Shown here: in pieces, positions 41,349 to 51,223 of the stretch
How positions within the stretch are numbered: the stretch's first letter is position 1
Layout of the letters: every line of letters begins with the position of its first letter
Assembly (NCBI RefSeq): GCF_002206635.1
Contig: NZ_NGUO01000013.1
Coordinates: forward strand, 45,582-109,581
Source of the DNA: Polynucleobacter aenigmaticus
Lineage (GTDB): Bacteria > Pseudomonadota > Gammaproteobacteria > Burkholderiales > Burkholderiaceae
DNA: 64,000 nucleotides
Reading direction: 5' to 3'
Made by a program: the position numbers and the translations under genes
Notes under the pieces: generated by a model
The model's input: only the letters and a program-made list of their open reading frames with translations
What the model was told of the DNA's origin: nothing
Database searches by the model: none

Positions 41349-41942
41349 TCATGTAGCCGTTGTAACCATTGGATTTAGGTGAGCCACATAAGCAGTCTGA
41401 TTTATGGCAATGTATATCTTGGCATCGTCTTCATCAGTGTGTAATTCGTAGCCTAGATGACGCATTAACACCAACATATCGTGGTTTTCTTTAATGACAT
41501 AACCATAAATTTCAGATAAACCATTGAGCTTGGCGCAATCTAAAATCCCTTGCATTAAATGGGAGCCAATTCCTTCGTGATGGTAATCATCACTTACCGA
41601 TAAAGAAAATTCGCCCCTAGTACTATTAACGTCACGAACATACCGAGAAATACCCACTAAGCTTTCTGGATCGTTGCTATTTTTTTTGATATAGGCGGCT
41701 AAAGCAAAATCGTCAGATGTAGAGGAGCTAATGATTTGCTCTAACAAAGTTTCTGGCAGAGTGGACATTGCATGCGCGTATCTAAAATATCGGCTTTGTG
41801 AGGATAAGTGCTGGAATAGGTCTAGCACCGCATCGTGGTCATCCCTCGAAATAGGTCTGATCTCATACTCACCACCATGAACCAGAGACCATGTCTTAAT
41901 AAAGCTTGATTGAAGCGCGTTGATACTAGCTATTGCGTCCAT
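41349..41942 (-). CDS. GNAT family acetyltransferase
   Basis: The 197-residue protein carries one GNAT domain: YEIRPISRDDHDAVLDLFQ at the start, FSLSVSDDYHHEGIGSHLMQ (acetyl-CoA pyrophosphate-binding loop, here HHEGIGSHL) near residue 125, and LVLMRHLGYELH. It may acetylate a protein; similar domains are found in protein lysine acetyltransferases, but the target is unknown. It lies between scoB (5 bp) and DUF3141 (66 bp), so it could respond to acetyl-CoA in the same operon. Confidence 0.85.
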   Translation of the reverse strand: MDAIASINALQSSFIKTWSLVHGGEYEIRPISRDDHDAVLDLFQHLSSQSRYFRYAHAMSTLPETLLEQIISSSTSDDFALAAYIKKNSNDPESLVGISRYVRDVNSTRGEFSLSVSDDYHHEGIGSHLMQGILDCAKLNGLSEIYGYVIKENHDMLVLMRHLGYELHTDEDDAKIYIAINQTAYVAHLNPMVTTAT

Positions 41943-41947
41943 TATCT

Positions 41948-42617
41948 TTAATCCCCCGCCAAATTCATTTCGTGAATATCCTCTGAAATAATCAGGGGCG
42001 TACCGGTTGCTGCGATAACTTCATCCACTGTTACACCTGGAGCCAACTCTCTTAATACCAAGCCCTCAGGCGTTGGCTCTATGACTGCTAAGTCAGTCAC
42101 AATTAAACTTACCGGTCGTGTGGCTGTAAGAGGCAAGGTGCATTCTTGAACAATTTTGTGTATACCCTTCGCGGTATGCTGCATAGCGACAATCACTTTT
42201 TTGGCGCCTGAAACCAAGTCCATGGCACCACCCATTCCAGGAGCCATCTTGCCGGGAATCATCCAATTAGCCAATCTTCCTTGAGCATCTACTTGCAGAC
42301 CACCCAATACAGTCATATCCAAATGCCCCCCACGGATCAGCCCGAATGAGAAGACAGAGTCAATTCTTGCGGCACCGGGTATCGCCATCACGGGAGTGCC
42401 CCCAGCATCAGTTAAATCATCATCCTCCATGCCCTCAGGAGGACGTGCTCCAAGACCAATGAGACCATTTTCTGATTGACAAAAAAACAGTCATATTTTT
42501 AGGTAGGTAATTAGCTACTTGCGTAGGGAGTCCTATTCCTAGATTCACCAACATGCCGTCTGAAAATTCCTTGGCAACACGTCTGGCAATCACTTCATTG
42601 GGCGAAAGTGTAGTCAT
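41948..42617 (-). CDS. scoB: 3-oxoacid CoA-transferase subunit B, apparent frameshift
   Basis: Subunit B of the succinyl-CoA/acetoacetate CoA transferase carries the catalytic Glu. The gene opens [20 protein letters not shown] and has the [16 protein letters not shown] block. As written, a 7-A run (plus strand 42481-42487) shifts the frame after MTVF and leads to a stop at 42435. With one base fewer the sequence reads [20 protein letters not shown] and joins the remaining frame ([14 protein letters not shown]) to 41948, restoring the SENG catalytic motif. Restored length is 222 residues. Without it neither half has the catalytic Glu. Confidence 0.88.
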
Positions 42618-42631
42618 GATTAGTTGCTTTC

Positions 42632-43294
42632 CTAGTGGTGCTTGTGCGGCATTGATATAAGCTCGGTCACAATCGCACCCGGCGTGATGACATCATTTGG
42701 AGAAATCATGCCAATAGGAACGATTTCATTGGCCTCGCATAACACTACTTTGGCAGCCATTGCCATGACTGGGTTGAAATTGGTCGCAGTGAGTTGATAG
42801 GCTAAATTACCAAGATAGTCAGCTTGATGCGCATGGATGAGTGCAAAATCTGCAAAGATGGGCAGTTCTAATAGCCAATCTTCACCATCAATATTGATGA
42901 CTCGTTTACCCTCTTCAACTAGTGTGCCGATTCCGGTCTGGACCAATACGCCACCCAAACCAAATCCTGCTGCACGTATACGTTCCGCCAAATTGCCTTG
43001 AGGCACTAAATCAACGGTTATGTCTTTGCTAAACATTTTGGCCTGGGTTTCTGGATTCAAACCGATGTGACTGGCAATGACGTGCTTAACTTGACCGGTA
43101 GAAATCAGTTTTCCAATGCCATAGTTAGGCTTACCAGTATCGTTTGCAATAATGGTTAAGTTTGATGTGCCAGCCGCTACTAAAGCGTCGATCATGCGAT
43201 GGGGCGAGCCGATGCCCATAAAGCCACCAATCATTAAAGAGGCGCCATTAGGAATGAGCGCAATCGCTGCTTCAACTGAAATTGCTTTTTTCAT
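42632..43294 (-). CDS. scoA: 3-oxoacid CoA-transferase subunit A
   Basis: Subunit A forms the CoA transferase with ScoB, moving CoA between acetoacetate, succinate or acetate. The 220-residue protein shows [20 protein letters not shown], the [20 protein letters not shown] block and [12 protein letters not shown]. It ends with a small His-rich tail (PHKHH). It is 14 bp ahead of scoB and 6 bp behind the 105-residue unknown. Confidence 0.93.
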   Translation of the reverse strand: MKKAISVEAAIALIPNGASLMIGGFMGIGSPHRMIDALVAAGTSNLTIIANDTGKPNYGIGKLISTGQVKHVIASHIGLNPETQAKMFSKDITVDLVPQGNLAERIRAAGFGLGGVLVQTGIGTLVEEGKRVINIDGEDWLLELPIFADFALIHAHQADYLGNLAYQLTATNFNPVMAMAAKVVLCEANEIVPIGMISPNDVITPGAIVTELISMPHKHH

Positions 43295-43300
43295 AATGAA

Positions 43301-43618
43301 TTAATACTCCTCTGCATGGTGATGACCAAGATTGAGTCTTTGAAAAATATCTTCTTCTAGGGGGCTCTTTCCATCAGGAACACCATGCTCCGCTCTTAAT
43401 TGATGTATGTGGCCTCTCAGCAAGATGAGACCTTTTAAGGTGGCTAACTTATAGAAATGCTCATGATCATCCGGTAGATTTTTTTCTAAGAGTTCATCAA
43501 CAACATCAACTCGCTCGAGATCTACATTTAAAAAGTAAGCCAACCTCACTATCTCCTTATTAAGCTCATGAATATCCTCATTTAAGCGAATATCTTCCAA
43601 TGCACTTTCTGGAAGCAT
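43301..43618 (-). CDS. unknown acidic protein between fabI and scoA (105 aa)
   Basis: From the ATG at 43618, 2 bases after the fabI stop, the protein has 105 residues. It is helical and acidic (IRLNEDIHELNKEIVRL; VDLERVDVVDELLEKNLP), has the central GLILLRGHIHQLRAEHG, and ends in a His-rich segment (LGHHHAEEY). I do not recognise a family. Tight spacing on both sides makes it a true operon member. Function unknown; the His cluster may bind metal, which is inference. Confidence 0.75.
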   Translation of the reverse strand: MLPESALEDIRLNEDIHELNKEIVRLAYFLNVDLERVDVVDELLEKNLPDDHEHFYKLATLKGLILLRGHIHQLRAEHGVPDGKSPLEEDIFQRLNLGHHHAEEY

Positions 43619-43620
43619 GG

Positions 43621-44376
43621 CTATGCGACCGCATGGCAACCGCCATCTACATAAATCGTTTGCCCCGTCATACCACTAGAGCCATCGTCACATAAAAAGG
43701 CGGTTAAATTAGCAACCTCTTCCGTAGTGACTAGCCTACCTAAAGGCGCCCTCTCAATGGCATGCTTCATAAGTGCATCGAATTCTTCAATACCAGAAGC
43801 AGCACGGGTCAAGATGGGGCCCGGAGAAACAGCATGAACGCGGATCTTTTGCGGCCCTAATTCCAATGCCATATATCGAACCAAAGATTCCAATGCCGCT
43901 TTTACTGGACCCATTAAACCGTAATGAGGAACCGCTTCGTCAGCACCGATGTAAGTCATTGTTACCATGCTGCCCCCATCCTTCATATAGGGAAGGCATA
44001 AGTGGGCAATCTCTGCAAATGAATGACAGGAAACTGCCATAGCCCTAGAAAATCCTGCGCTAGAGCTATCAATCACTTTGCCATGCAGATCCTCTAAAGG
44101 AGCCCACGCAATGGAGTGGACGATAAAATCAAATTTGCCAAAACGTGTCGCCGCATCATCAATAAAAGTTTTTAACTGCTCAAGGTCTTCCACATTGCAA
44201 GACTGAACGGGGATATCAAGTACCAATAATCCCGGGGAAACAATGTCATAGGCTTTTTGGTTAAGGCATGAAGCCATTACTGAGGCACCCTCTTCGCCAA
44301 GCTTCTTGGCTACGGCATATGCGATGCTCTTGTCATTGGCTACGCCAAAAACAATTCCTTTTTTACCTTTAAGCAT
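43621..44376 (-). CDS. FabI-like enoyl-ACP reductase (SDR)
   Basis: Enoyl-ACP reductase reduces trans-2-enoyl thioesters with NAD(P)H. The 251-residue protein begins MLKGKKGIVFGVANDKSIAY, the FabI-type nucleotide motif, and has the FabI catalytic spacing Tyr-x6-Lys (HYGLMGPVK, about residues 151-158) and a C-terminal VDGGCHAV. I chose ATG 44376, with a GGGA 7 bases before; an upstream frame to 44478 would run through the FNR site. It heads the operon and is probably a specialised copy beside the main fatty acid pathway, which cannot be checked here. Confidence 0.88.
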   Translation of the reverse strand: MLKGKKGIVFGVANDKSIAYAVAKKLGEEGASVMASCLNQKAYDIVSPGLLVLDIPVQSCNVEDLEQLKTFIDDAATRFGKFDFIVHSIAWAPLEDLHGKVIDSSSAGFSRAMAVSCHSFAEIAHLCLPYMKDGGSMVTMTYIGADEAVPHYGLMGPVKAALESLVRYMALELGPQKIRVHAVSPGPILTRAASGIEEFDALMKHAIERAPLGRLVTTEEVANLTAFLCDDGSSGMTGQTIYVDGGCHAVA

Positions 44377-44464
44377 CTTCATTTCCCGATAAATTACTGA
44401 CGGTTCATGTTGCTTGTGCAATATGACAATATGAAGGCTGAGCAGACTAATCCAGTATGCTAAT

Positions 44465-44478
44465 TTGATCCAAATCAA
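44465..44478 (-). promoter_or_regulatory. perfect FNR/ANR binding site
   Basis: The 14-bp sequence TTGATTTGGATCAA (minus strand; plus TTGATCCAAATCAA) matches the FNR/ANR consensus TTGAT-N4-ATCAA exactly. It lies 88 bp before the fabI ATG and just after the phasin terminator, the place expected for an oxygen-sensitive activator of the fabI-to-ackA operon. A clear -10 box is not seen at the class II distance. Confidence 0.75.
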
Positions 44479-44481
44479 ATG

Positions 44482-44503
44482 CCCCAGTCATTTCTAACTG
44501 GGG
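44482..44503 (-). terminator. hairpin after phasin gene
   Basis: A perfect 7-bp stem CCCCAGT/ACTGGGG with an 8-base loop lies 38 bp after the phasin stop. The following bases (CATTTGATTT) form only a weak T-run, so termination is likely but not certain. Confidence 0.5.
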
Positions 44504-44540
44504 TTATAGACCCAAAGCGGGCAAATAATACTAAAGCGAA

Positions 44541-45089
44541 TTACTTTTTAGCCGATGCACGCTTAGCGGCAGGTTTTTCGACGGCAACATCCGCTTCAGT
44601 AACCTGATGAATTGCACGGTCCGCGCTGTCAATTGCATTATTTACTAACTTGCGGCCCTCTTTAAATGCTTTGCTCCCTGCATCAGAAATATCACGCACG
44701 ACTTTCGCCAATTTATCGCCGCCAACAGGCATCTTCTGCTCAGCGTCATCGAGCCAGTCAGATAATGAATCTCGCGCCTTATCCAAATGCTTTTCAGCTT
44801 TTTCTGCAACATCATTACTCAAGTTATTCAGTAGAATTTTGGCTTTCTTATGGTAAACAACCATTCTTTCCCTGGCTTCTACAGCAGCACTCTTTTGCAG
44901 CTCTTCTAATTTCTTTAAATCATTCTGGGCAGCGCTCTTAGCCAAATCCATTGCATGTGTCATATGAATGCGTAACTCTTCGGCATGGTATTCACCCAAC
45001 TGCTTTGCCGTATCCAGTAATTGATGTGAGAGCGAAAACAGCTCTTCTACTTTTTGCTTGTTCCATTCATGCATATCGATCTTTTTCAT
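44541..45089 (-). CDS. phasin-family protein
   Basis: Phasins coat polyhydroxyalkanoate granules. This 182-residue protein is one long amphipathic helical bundle without signal peptide: VEELFSLSHQLLDTAKQLGE, several Ala/Lys/Glu-rich helices, and a Lys/Ala tail (KPAAKRASAKK) like those of phasins with a DNA-binding or PhaM-like end. It stands alone, with its own 5' region containing a dyad (45165-45178) and a terminator. The granule role is inferred from family resemblance and neighbours. Confidence 0.75.
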   Translation of the reverse strand: MKKIDMHEWNKQKVEELFSLSHQLLDTAKQLGEYHAEELRIHMTHAMDLAKSAAQNDLKKLEELQKSAAVEARERMVVYHKKAKILLNNLSNDVAEKAEKHLDKARDSLSDWLDDAEQKMPVGGDKLAKVVRDISDAGSKAFKEGRKLVNNAIDSADRAIHQVTEADVAVEKPAAKRASAKK

Positions 45090-45164
45090 TTACTGCTCCT
45101 TATATTGAGGGCCAATAGATTCATCTAATACAACAACAATTTGATTCAATATAAGATTGTTATA

Positions 45165-45178
45165 TGACAGTTTTGTCA
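45165..45178 (-). promoter_or_regulatory. candidate operator upstream of phasin gene
   Basis: A perfect dyad TGACA-GTTT-TGTCA lies 76 bp before the phasin ATG, with outer ATTG/CAAT extensions. It resembles CRP/FNR-family half sites in size but does not match the FNR consensus. The binding protein is unknown. Confidence 0.3.
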
Positions 45179-45242
45179 CAATACTATTATTTATTATGTC
45201 CTGGGCCCACATCCATTGATCACAACAAGGGAATTGGAGGCA

Positions 45243-45839
45243 TTACAAAAAGGTAGATTTTTTACAGCCTGAATTTGATTCAAGTCGCTGTTGTGCTGCG
45301 CGCTCAGCCATCAACTCAAAGCGCTTATTGGTATTATTTTCTAAAAAATGCTTAATCAAAAACAGTGGAATGACCGTTTCTAGCTCAAAAGTAGCGTGGT
45401 GCTTGAAGCGGGTACCATTTTTCTCAGGCTCAAGCACCCAACTTCCTTTATAGGCTTTGGCATCCCCTTCAAGCTGAGTAAAGTCAAGGCGCCTATCTGA
45501 CACCTCAGAAAACTCTAAAATTGAGCGCAGATTAATAGGAAAAAATAAGACTCGCTCCTCTACGATTCTCTCAACTTGAACCTTGTTACCAACGCGATCA
45601 ATGACCTTGGATTCTCTGATGCCTGGAATATTCCTAGCCCCTTCGTAGTCAGTCAAAAAAGCATAGGCCTCACACTCGTTCACCGGCACTAGATAACTTG
45701 CCTGTACTTGAAAACCAGCACCAGATCTACCTACAAACACTTTTAAATCATAAGGAGCAATCTCAGCTGCGGCGCAGTTAGCCCAAAAGGCTGTTAGCAG
45801 TAGTGCGTAAATAATCCCTTTAGTAAATATAGCCATCAA
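45243..45839 (-). CDS. exported SRPBCC/Coq10-type protein
   Basis: The 198-residue protein has a signal peptide (MMAIFTKGIIYALLLTAFWA, cut after CAAAE) and a START/SRPBCC domain with YLVPVNECEAYAFLTDYEGA, an IPGIRESKVIDR block and a terminal amphipathic helix. Such domains bind hydrophobic ligands; a periplasmic location is unusual for Coq10-like members and its ligand is unknown. It stands alone between the phasin and HU genes. Confidence 0.75.
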   Translation of the reverse strand: MMAIFTKGIIYALLLTAFWANCAAAEIAPYDLKVFVGRSGAGFQVQASYLVPVNECEAYAFLTDYEGARNIPGIRESKVIDRVGNKVQVERIVEERVLFFPINLRSILEFSEVSDRRLDFTQLEGDAKAYKGSWVLEPEKNGTRFKHHATFELETVIPLFLIKHFLENNTNKRFELMAERAAQQRLESNSGCKKSTFL

Positions 45840-45946
45840 AACCCAATATTTTTTAGCGTGAATTTCATTCTGAATGCCAATTATGACTATTTGAGGGCAT
45901 TCCGATGCGCAAAAGCATCACTCGCACTTTGTGCTTCAAGCAAAAA

Positions 45947-46231
45947 CTAGAGTGGACCCGCATTTACAGCATCTTTAAATGCAGAGCCCGCCTTAAACTT
46001 AACTACCCTACTGGCCTGAATCAGTACCGCGGCACCGTTAACAGGGTTTCGACCTATTCTGGCACTACGCTCACTCGGTACAAATGACCCCAACCCAATT
46101 ATCCGAACGACATCATCACTAGAAACGGCATGTATGACGCGACTGATAAGAGAATTTAAAACTTGCTCAGCGGCAAGCGTGGAAATGTCTGCTCCTGCCG
46201 CAATATGTTCGATTAATTCAACTTTATTCAT
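45947..46231 (-). CDS. HU/IHF family DNA-binding protein
   Basis: From ATG 46231 this protein has 94 residues. It shows the HU fold order: MNKVELIEHIAAGADIS, VVRIIGLGSFVPSERSARIG (the LGSF beta turn) and RNPVNGAAVLIQASRVVKFK, where the usual GRNPxTG arm-tip loop is RNPVNG. Length and motif are normal. It is a single gene, divergent from the unknown at 46375. It is a divergent HU copy rather than the main HU, judging from residue choice; this is inference. Confidence 0.9.
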   Translation of the reverse strand: MNKVELIEHIAAGADISTLAAEQVLNSLISRVIHAVSSDDVVRIIGLGSFVPSERSARIGRNPVNGAAVLIQASRVVKFKAGSAFKDAVNAGPL

Positions 46232-46374
46232 TTTCATACTCATCAATTAATTCAACTATGAAGAAAATTAACATGAGTAAATGACAAATAAGTATTTTTT
46301 ACATCACTCAATTGTCACAAATTAATGCAAAAATGCGCAAATACCCAAGCTCCAAAAAATGAAGGAGTTTCCAG

Positions 46375-46794
46375 ATGCAATACCAGATCATCCCTCTTGA
46401 AATTGGCTCCATTGTCGATAGAGAAATCTTCCAAAATGGCGACATGGAAATTAAGTGTGGCCTGGTTTGGAAACTGGGCTCGGTAGTCACTAATTACAAG
46501 CCTAGTTTTATCAAGAATTATGATCCCGATATTGGAATCTGTATTGCAGACATTAAAGGCGCCAACATTAGCGAAACCTACAATGGTGAAAAGGTAATCT
46601 ATTTTTCACAAACGGTGCCCGAGGCAATGGAAGAAGAGCTCACCGACATCTTCTACGGAATCTCAAGAAAATTCTCCGGCCCCTATCAAAATATTTTTCA
46701 AGATTTAGAGTGGGAATTGATTCGCTCAGAATCTTTTATCTTTGGACAGTTAGACATTAAAGAAATAAAAGATCCCTATTTATCTTACAAGTAA
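46375..46794 (+). CDS. unknown cytoplasmic protein (139 aa)
   Basis: The 139-residue acidic protein has no signal peptide or membrane segment. Its visible features are a beta-rich N-terminal half (QYQIIPLEIGSIVDREIF, KCGLVWKLGSVVTNYKPS) and a helical C-terminus (VPEAMEEELTDIFYGISRKF). I recognise no family. An AAGGAG site at 46361-46366 sits 8 bases before the ATG, supporting translation. Confidence 0.7.
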   Translation: MQYQIIPLEIGSIVDREIFQNGDMEIKCGLVWKLGSVVTNYKPSFIKNYDPDIGICIADIKGANISETYNGEKVIYFSQTVPEAMEEELTDIFYGISRKFSGPYQNIFQDLEWELIRSESFIFGQLDIKEIKDPYLSYK

Positions 46795-46823
46795 TTGACC
46801 ACTTGCATTTTGCATCTGGTCAA
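46795..46823. other. hairpin directly after 46375 gene
   Basis: TTGACCA at 46795-46801 pairs with TGGTCAA at 46817-46823, and a smaller TGCA/TGCA stem closes the loop. It begins at the base after the stop codon. It lacks a T-run, so it may be an RNA-stabilising or weak termination structure. Confidence 0.4.
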
Positions 46824-46968
46824 TTCCAGATTCAGCCGCCGAGAAGAAGGTGCTTGAAGGTAAGCAAAAAGTGTGCTCCAACATCAGAAAAATATTAGCT
46901 GAATTAAAAAATGGCTTATACCGGCTAGAGCGCTTGCCTAAGGACTGAAAAGCCATACCACCCATGGT

Positions 46969-47988
46969 TCATACGCCCATCTCAGATTGAATGTAACCAC
47001 AAACTAGCAGATTAAATGGTGCCGGATGACCTGAGCCTGCAACCTCAAACGTACTTAGTTTGGGAATAATGCTTTTAGCCTCCTCAACACGCTGCTGGGT
47101 ACATATTTTGGATTGCCCTCCGTAGATCAGCCCCACTTTACCCTTGTAACTCTCTAACGCTTCGTGGAAATTCATACCCCAGACATCCGCACGGTAAGAA
47201 AGATCAAAATGACCCGCAAGTTGTACATCCGAAATGGCTCTTTCATCAACCTTGAGATCCTCAGCTAGTTGTCGCACCTCTCGAAAACCAAGTTCATTTT
47301 TCATGGATTTATATAGCGAGTAGAGAGATGTCCAATTCACAGTCAAGGCAATGTCGTTGAGGATGATTTCGTAAATTTTTTTACCGAATATTTGCGTTAA
47401 GTACATCGCCAAGACTCCGCCCATACTGGTTCCCAGTATCGTCAGTTTCGGCTGCACCTTATCACTGGTCAAGATAATTCCACGAATCAACTGGCTAATA
47501 TCGGAAAGGTATGAGGACATCTTATATACATCAATATCATCGAGATTATCCGACTCACCCCTCCCCGAAAGGTCAATGCTAATGATTTTGCAATTTTGAA
47601 ATTTCAAAAAATAAGCATGAATAACTAAAAATGTTTTTTTCGTTTCTAGCAGCCCCGGTAAACACAACAAGATATTTTCTGCATCCATATCACCCGATAT
47701 GGTGTATGCGATCCTTCGTGATTTATCACCATCAGGAATCTCAAAATATCGCGTCTCTGGCGCGGTACTTGACACTCCCTTAACTACTATATTTCTTTTT
47801 CTTGGAACGTCATCGGCAGGCACTAAAGTTTGGGGCGATTCCAAGGGCGCAACGTAGTGATCTTCATTACTAGAGGTCAAGCCTACTTGATCGCTCACAC
47901 CAGAAGACTGGTGTTGCTCGAACAAATCAGCCTTAAGACGGCGTAACAGATCAACAATAATTCTTTTCATTCGGCAATATCTATCCAT
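46969..47988 (-). CDS. alpha/beta hydrolase
   Basis: The 339-residue protein has about 90 N-terminal residues of charged, low-complexity sequence before an alpha/beta hydrolase core. Visible are ILLCLPGLLETKKTFLVIHA (oxyanion strand), IISIDLSGRGESDNLDD, the nucleophile elbow LGTSMGG (Ser near residue 195) and the His in GSGHPAPF near residue 325. No signal peptide is present; the first residues MKRIIVDLLRRLKADLFEQ (from the second Met) form a basic helix that could attach to a membrane. Substrate unknown. Confidence 0.85.
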   Translation of the reverse strand: MDRYCRMKRIIVDLLRRLKADLFEQHQSSGVSDQVGLTSSNEDHYVAPLESPQTLVPADDVPRKRNIVVKGVSSTAPETRYFEIPDGDKSRRIAYTISGDMDAENILLCLPGLLETKKTFLVIHAYFLKFQNCKIISIDLSGRGESDNLDDIDVYKMSSYLSDISQLIRGIILTSDKVQPKLTILGTSMGGVLAMYLTQIFGKKIYEIILNDIALTVNWTSLYSLYKSMKNELGFREVRQLAEDLKVDERAISDVQLAGHFDLSYRADVWGMNFHEALESYKGKVGLIYGGQSKICTQQRVEEAKSIIPKLSTFEVAGSGHPAPFNLLVCGYIQSEMGV

Positions 47989-48127
47989 AATTATGGTGGG
48001 CTATAGCCCCACTCTAGTTACTGTACAGGGTCTTAATGACAGAAATAATTAAAATGCACCAGATTGTGAAATGGCTCGATCAAGCGATTTTTGAGAGATT
48101 GATACTATTGGGCACTAATAAATACCG

Positions 48128-50152
<2,025 letters not shown>

Positions 50153-51223
50153 TTAACTAAAGAGTCTGCTAGCAGTAGAAGAGCCAGCTGGAACGCCACC
50201 CTTCTCAAGATTGGCATACAAAACATCTAGATGCTGACGAATACTAATCACAGCAGCTTCAGTCAGATTAATGCCGTTGTCGTCAACCAGACGACCATGA
50301 GCTGATTGGGCGAGCTCAATACCCTCACCTAGCATCCGCTCAAAAGCACGCTCATCACGAGACACCAAAGGCACCTCAAGCAATAAGGTGAGCTGCTTAA
50401 CAGGTGCATTGAGGTCAATCTCTGCACTAGTAAAAATAAGGGTGTCATTGCTAAAGAACTCATAAGCGCGGCCATTGCGGGAAAGTCTAAAGCCTCTTTT
50501 ACGCATCAAAGCATCAAAGTTGGCGCCAGGAGTTGCCTCATCAAATAGCACGTTGATACTGAGTTGAATATCACTTTCTGCAGCCATGACATCCAACTCT
50601 TTGGCGCTCTCCAGCATGGTATTAACGCTCGGCATATCAATCTGGGAGCCTAGTGTTTCTGCAAGCGCCTGTGCACGCGAACAAAAATCAGATAGCTCTA
50701 AGACACCAATCGGACCACGACGGCTGGCCAACTGAATCGCCAACTGCAACTCAGAATAGGATGCCTCTGGACGTAATGCCTCCCAATCTTCAGCAGCATC
50801 AACATCGGCATTTAAGCCTTCACACATCCAGTGCGCAGTTGAGGTGGACGGCTCATCGCCCCATAACTTCATTTCCTCCAGAATTTCAGCGCCGCTGATA
50901 CCTTCATCAAATCGAAGGGTAATGACGCAGTCGATTCTTGGATCGATAGCAAAACTTTCTGGAGCAGAAACTACAGGGAGATTTATCTCACCAAAAGAAG
51001 GCTCAGACCGATCTTCGGCATCTGCAAAGCCTTGACCAAAAGAGGGTTCACGAGCGAAGCGCTCATCAAGCAAATATTCACCAGCAGCTCTTGCCTTACG
51101 ACGTGCACGAGCGTATTTGAAATTAATAATGACCACTGATATCAAAATCAGCAGGCCAATTACCGCTAAAGCAAACTGCAAGTCAGACAAACCTAATGCT
51201 GCCATGATTTGCTCTAGATCCAC
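50153..51223 (-). CDS. zipA: ZipA-like cell division protein
   Basis: ZipA anchors FtsZ at the inner membrane. The 356-residue protein has one N-terminal transmembrane segment (LQFALAVIGLLILISVVIIN) followed by a basic RARRKAR stop, an acidic linker and a C-terminal FtsZ-binding domain (about 215-350). Its GTG start directly follows the smc stop (TAAGTG). Betaproteobacterial members are divergent from E. coli ZipA; identity rests on layout, domain and neighbours. Confidence 0.88.
   Translation of the reverse strand: MDLEQIMAALGLSDLQFALAVIGLLILISVVIINFKYARARRKARAAGEYLLDERFAREPSFGQGFADAEDRSEPSFGEINLPVVSAPESFAIDPRIDCVITLRFDEGISGAEILEEMKLWGDEPSTSTAHWMCEGLNADVDAAEDWEALRPEASYSELQLAIQLASRRGPIGVLELSDFCSRAQALAETLGSQIDMPSVNTMLESAKELDVMAAESDIQLSINVLFDEATPGANFDALMRKRGFRLSRNGRAYEFFSNDTLIFTSAEIDLNAPVKQLTLLLEVPLVSRDERAFERMLGEGIELAQSAHGRLVDDNGINLTEAAVISIRQHLDVLYANLEKGGVPAGSSTASRLFS

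Noticed and set aside
41680..41687. 8-T run in the GNAT gene as another frameshift
   Set aside because: The frame stays open and the GNAT motifs lie on both sides in one frame. The same is true for runs in CYTH-CHAD (34209), ackA (36836) and the hydrolase (47634).
44377..44478. 34-residue N-terminal extension of the FabI-like protein
   Set aside because: The extension is hydrophobic without family match, runs through the FNR site, and a start at 44376 has a GGGA site and the normal FabI opening.
45211..45230. FNR half site TTGAT before the phasin gene
   Set aside because: The second half site ATCAA is missing at the right distance, so it is not a match.
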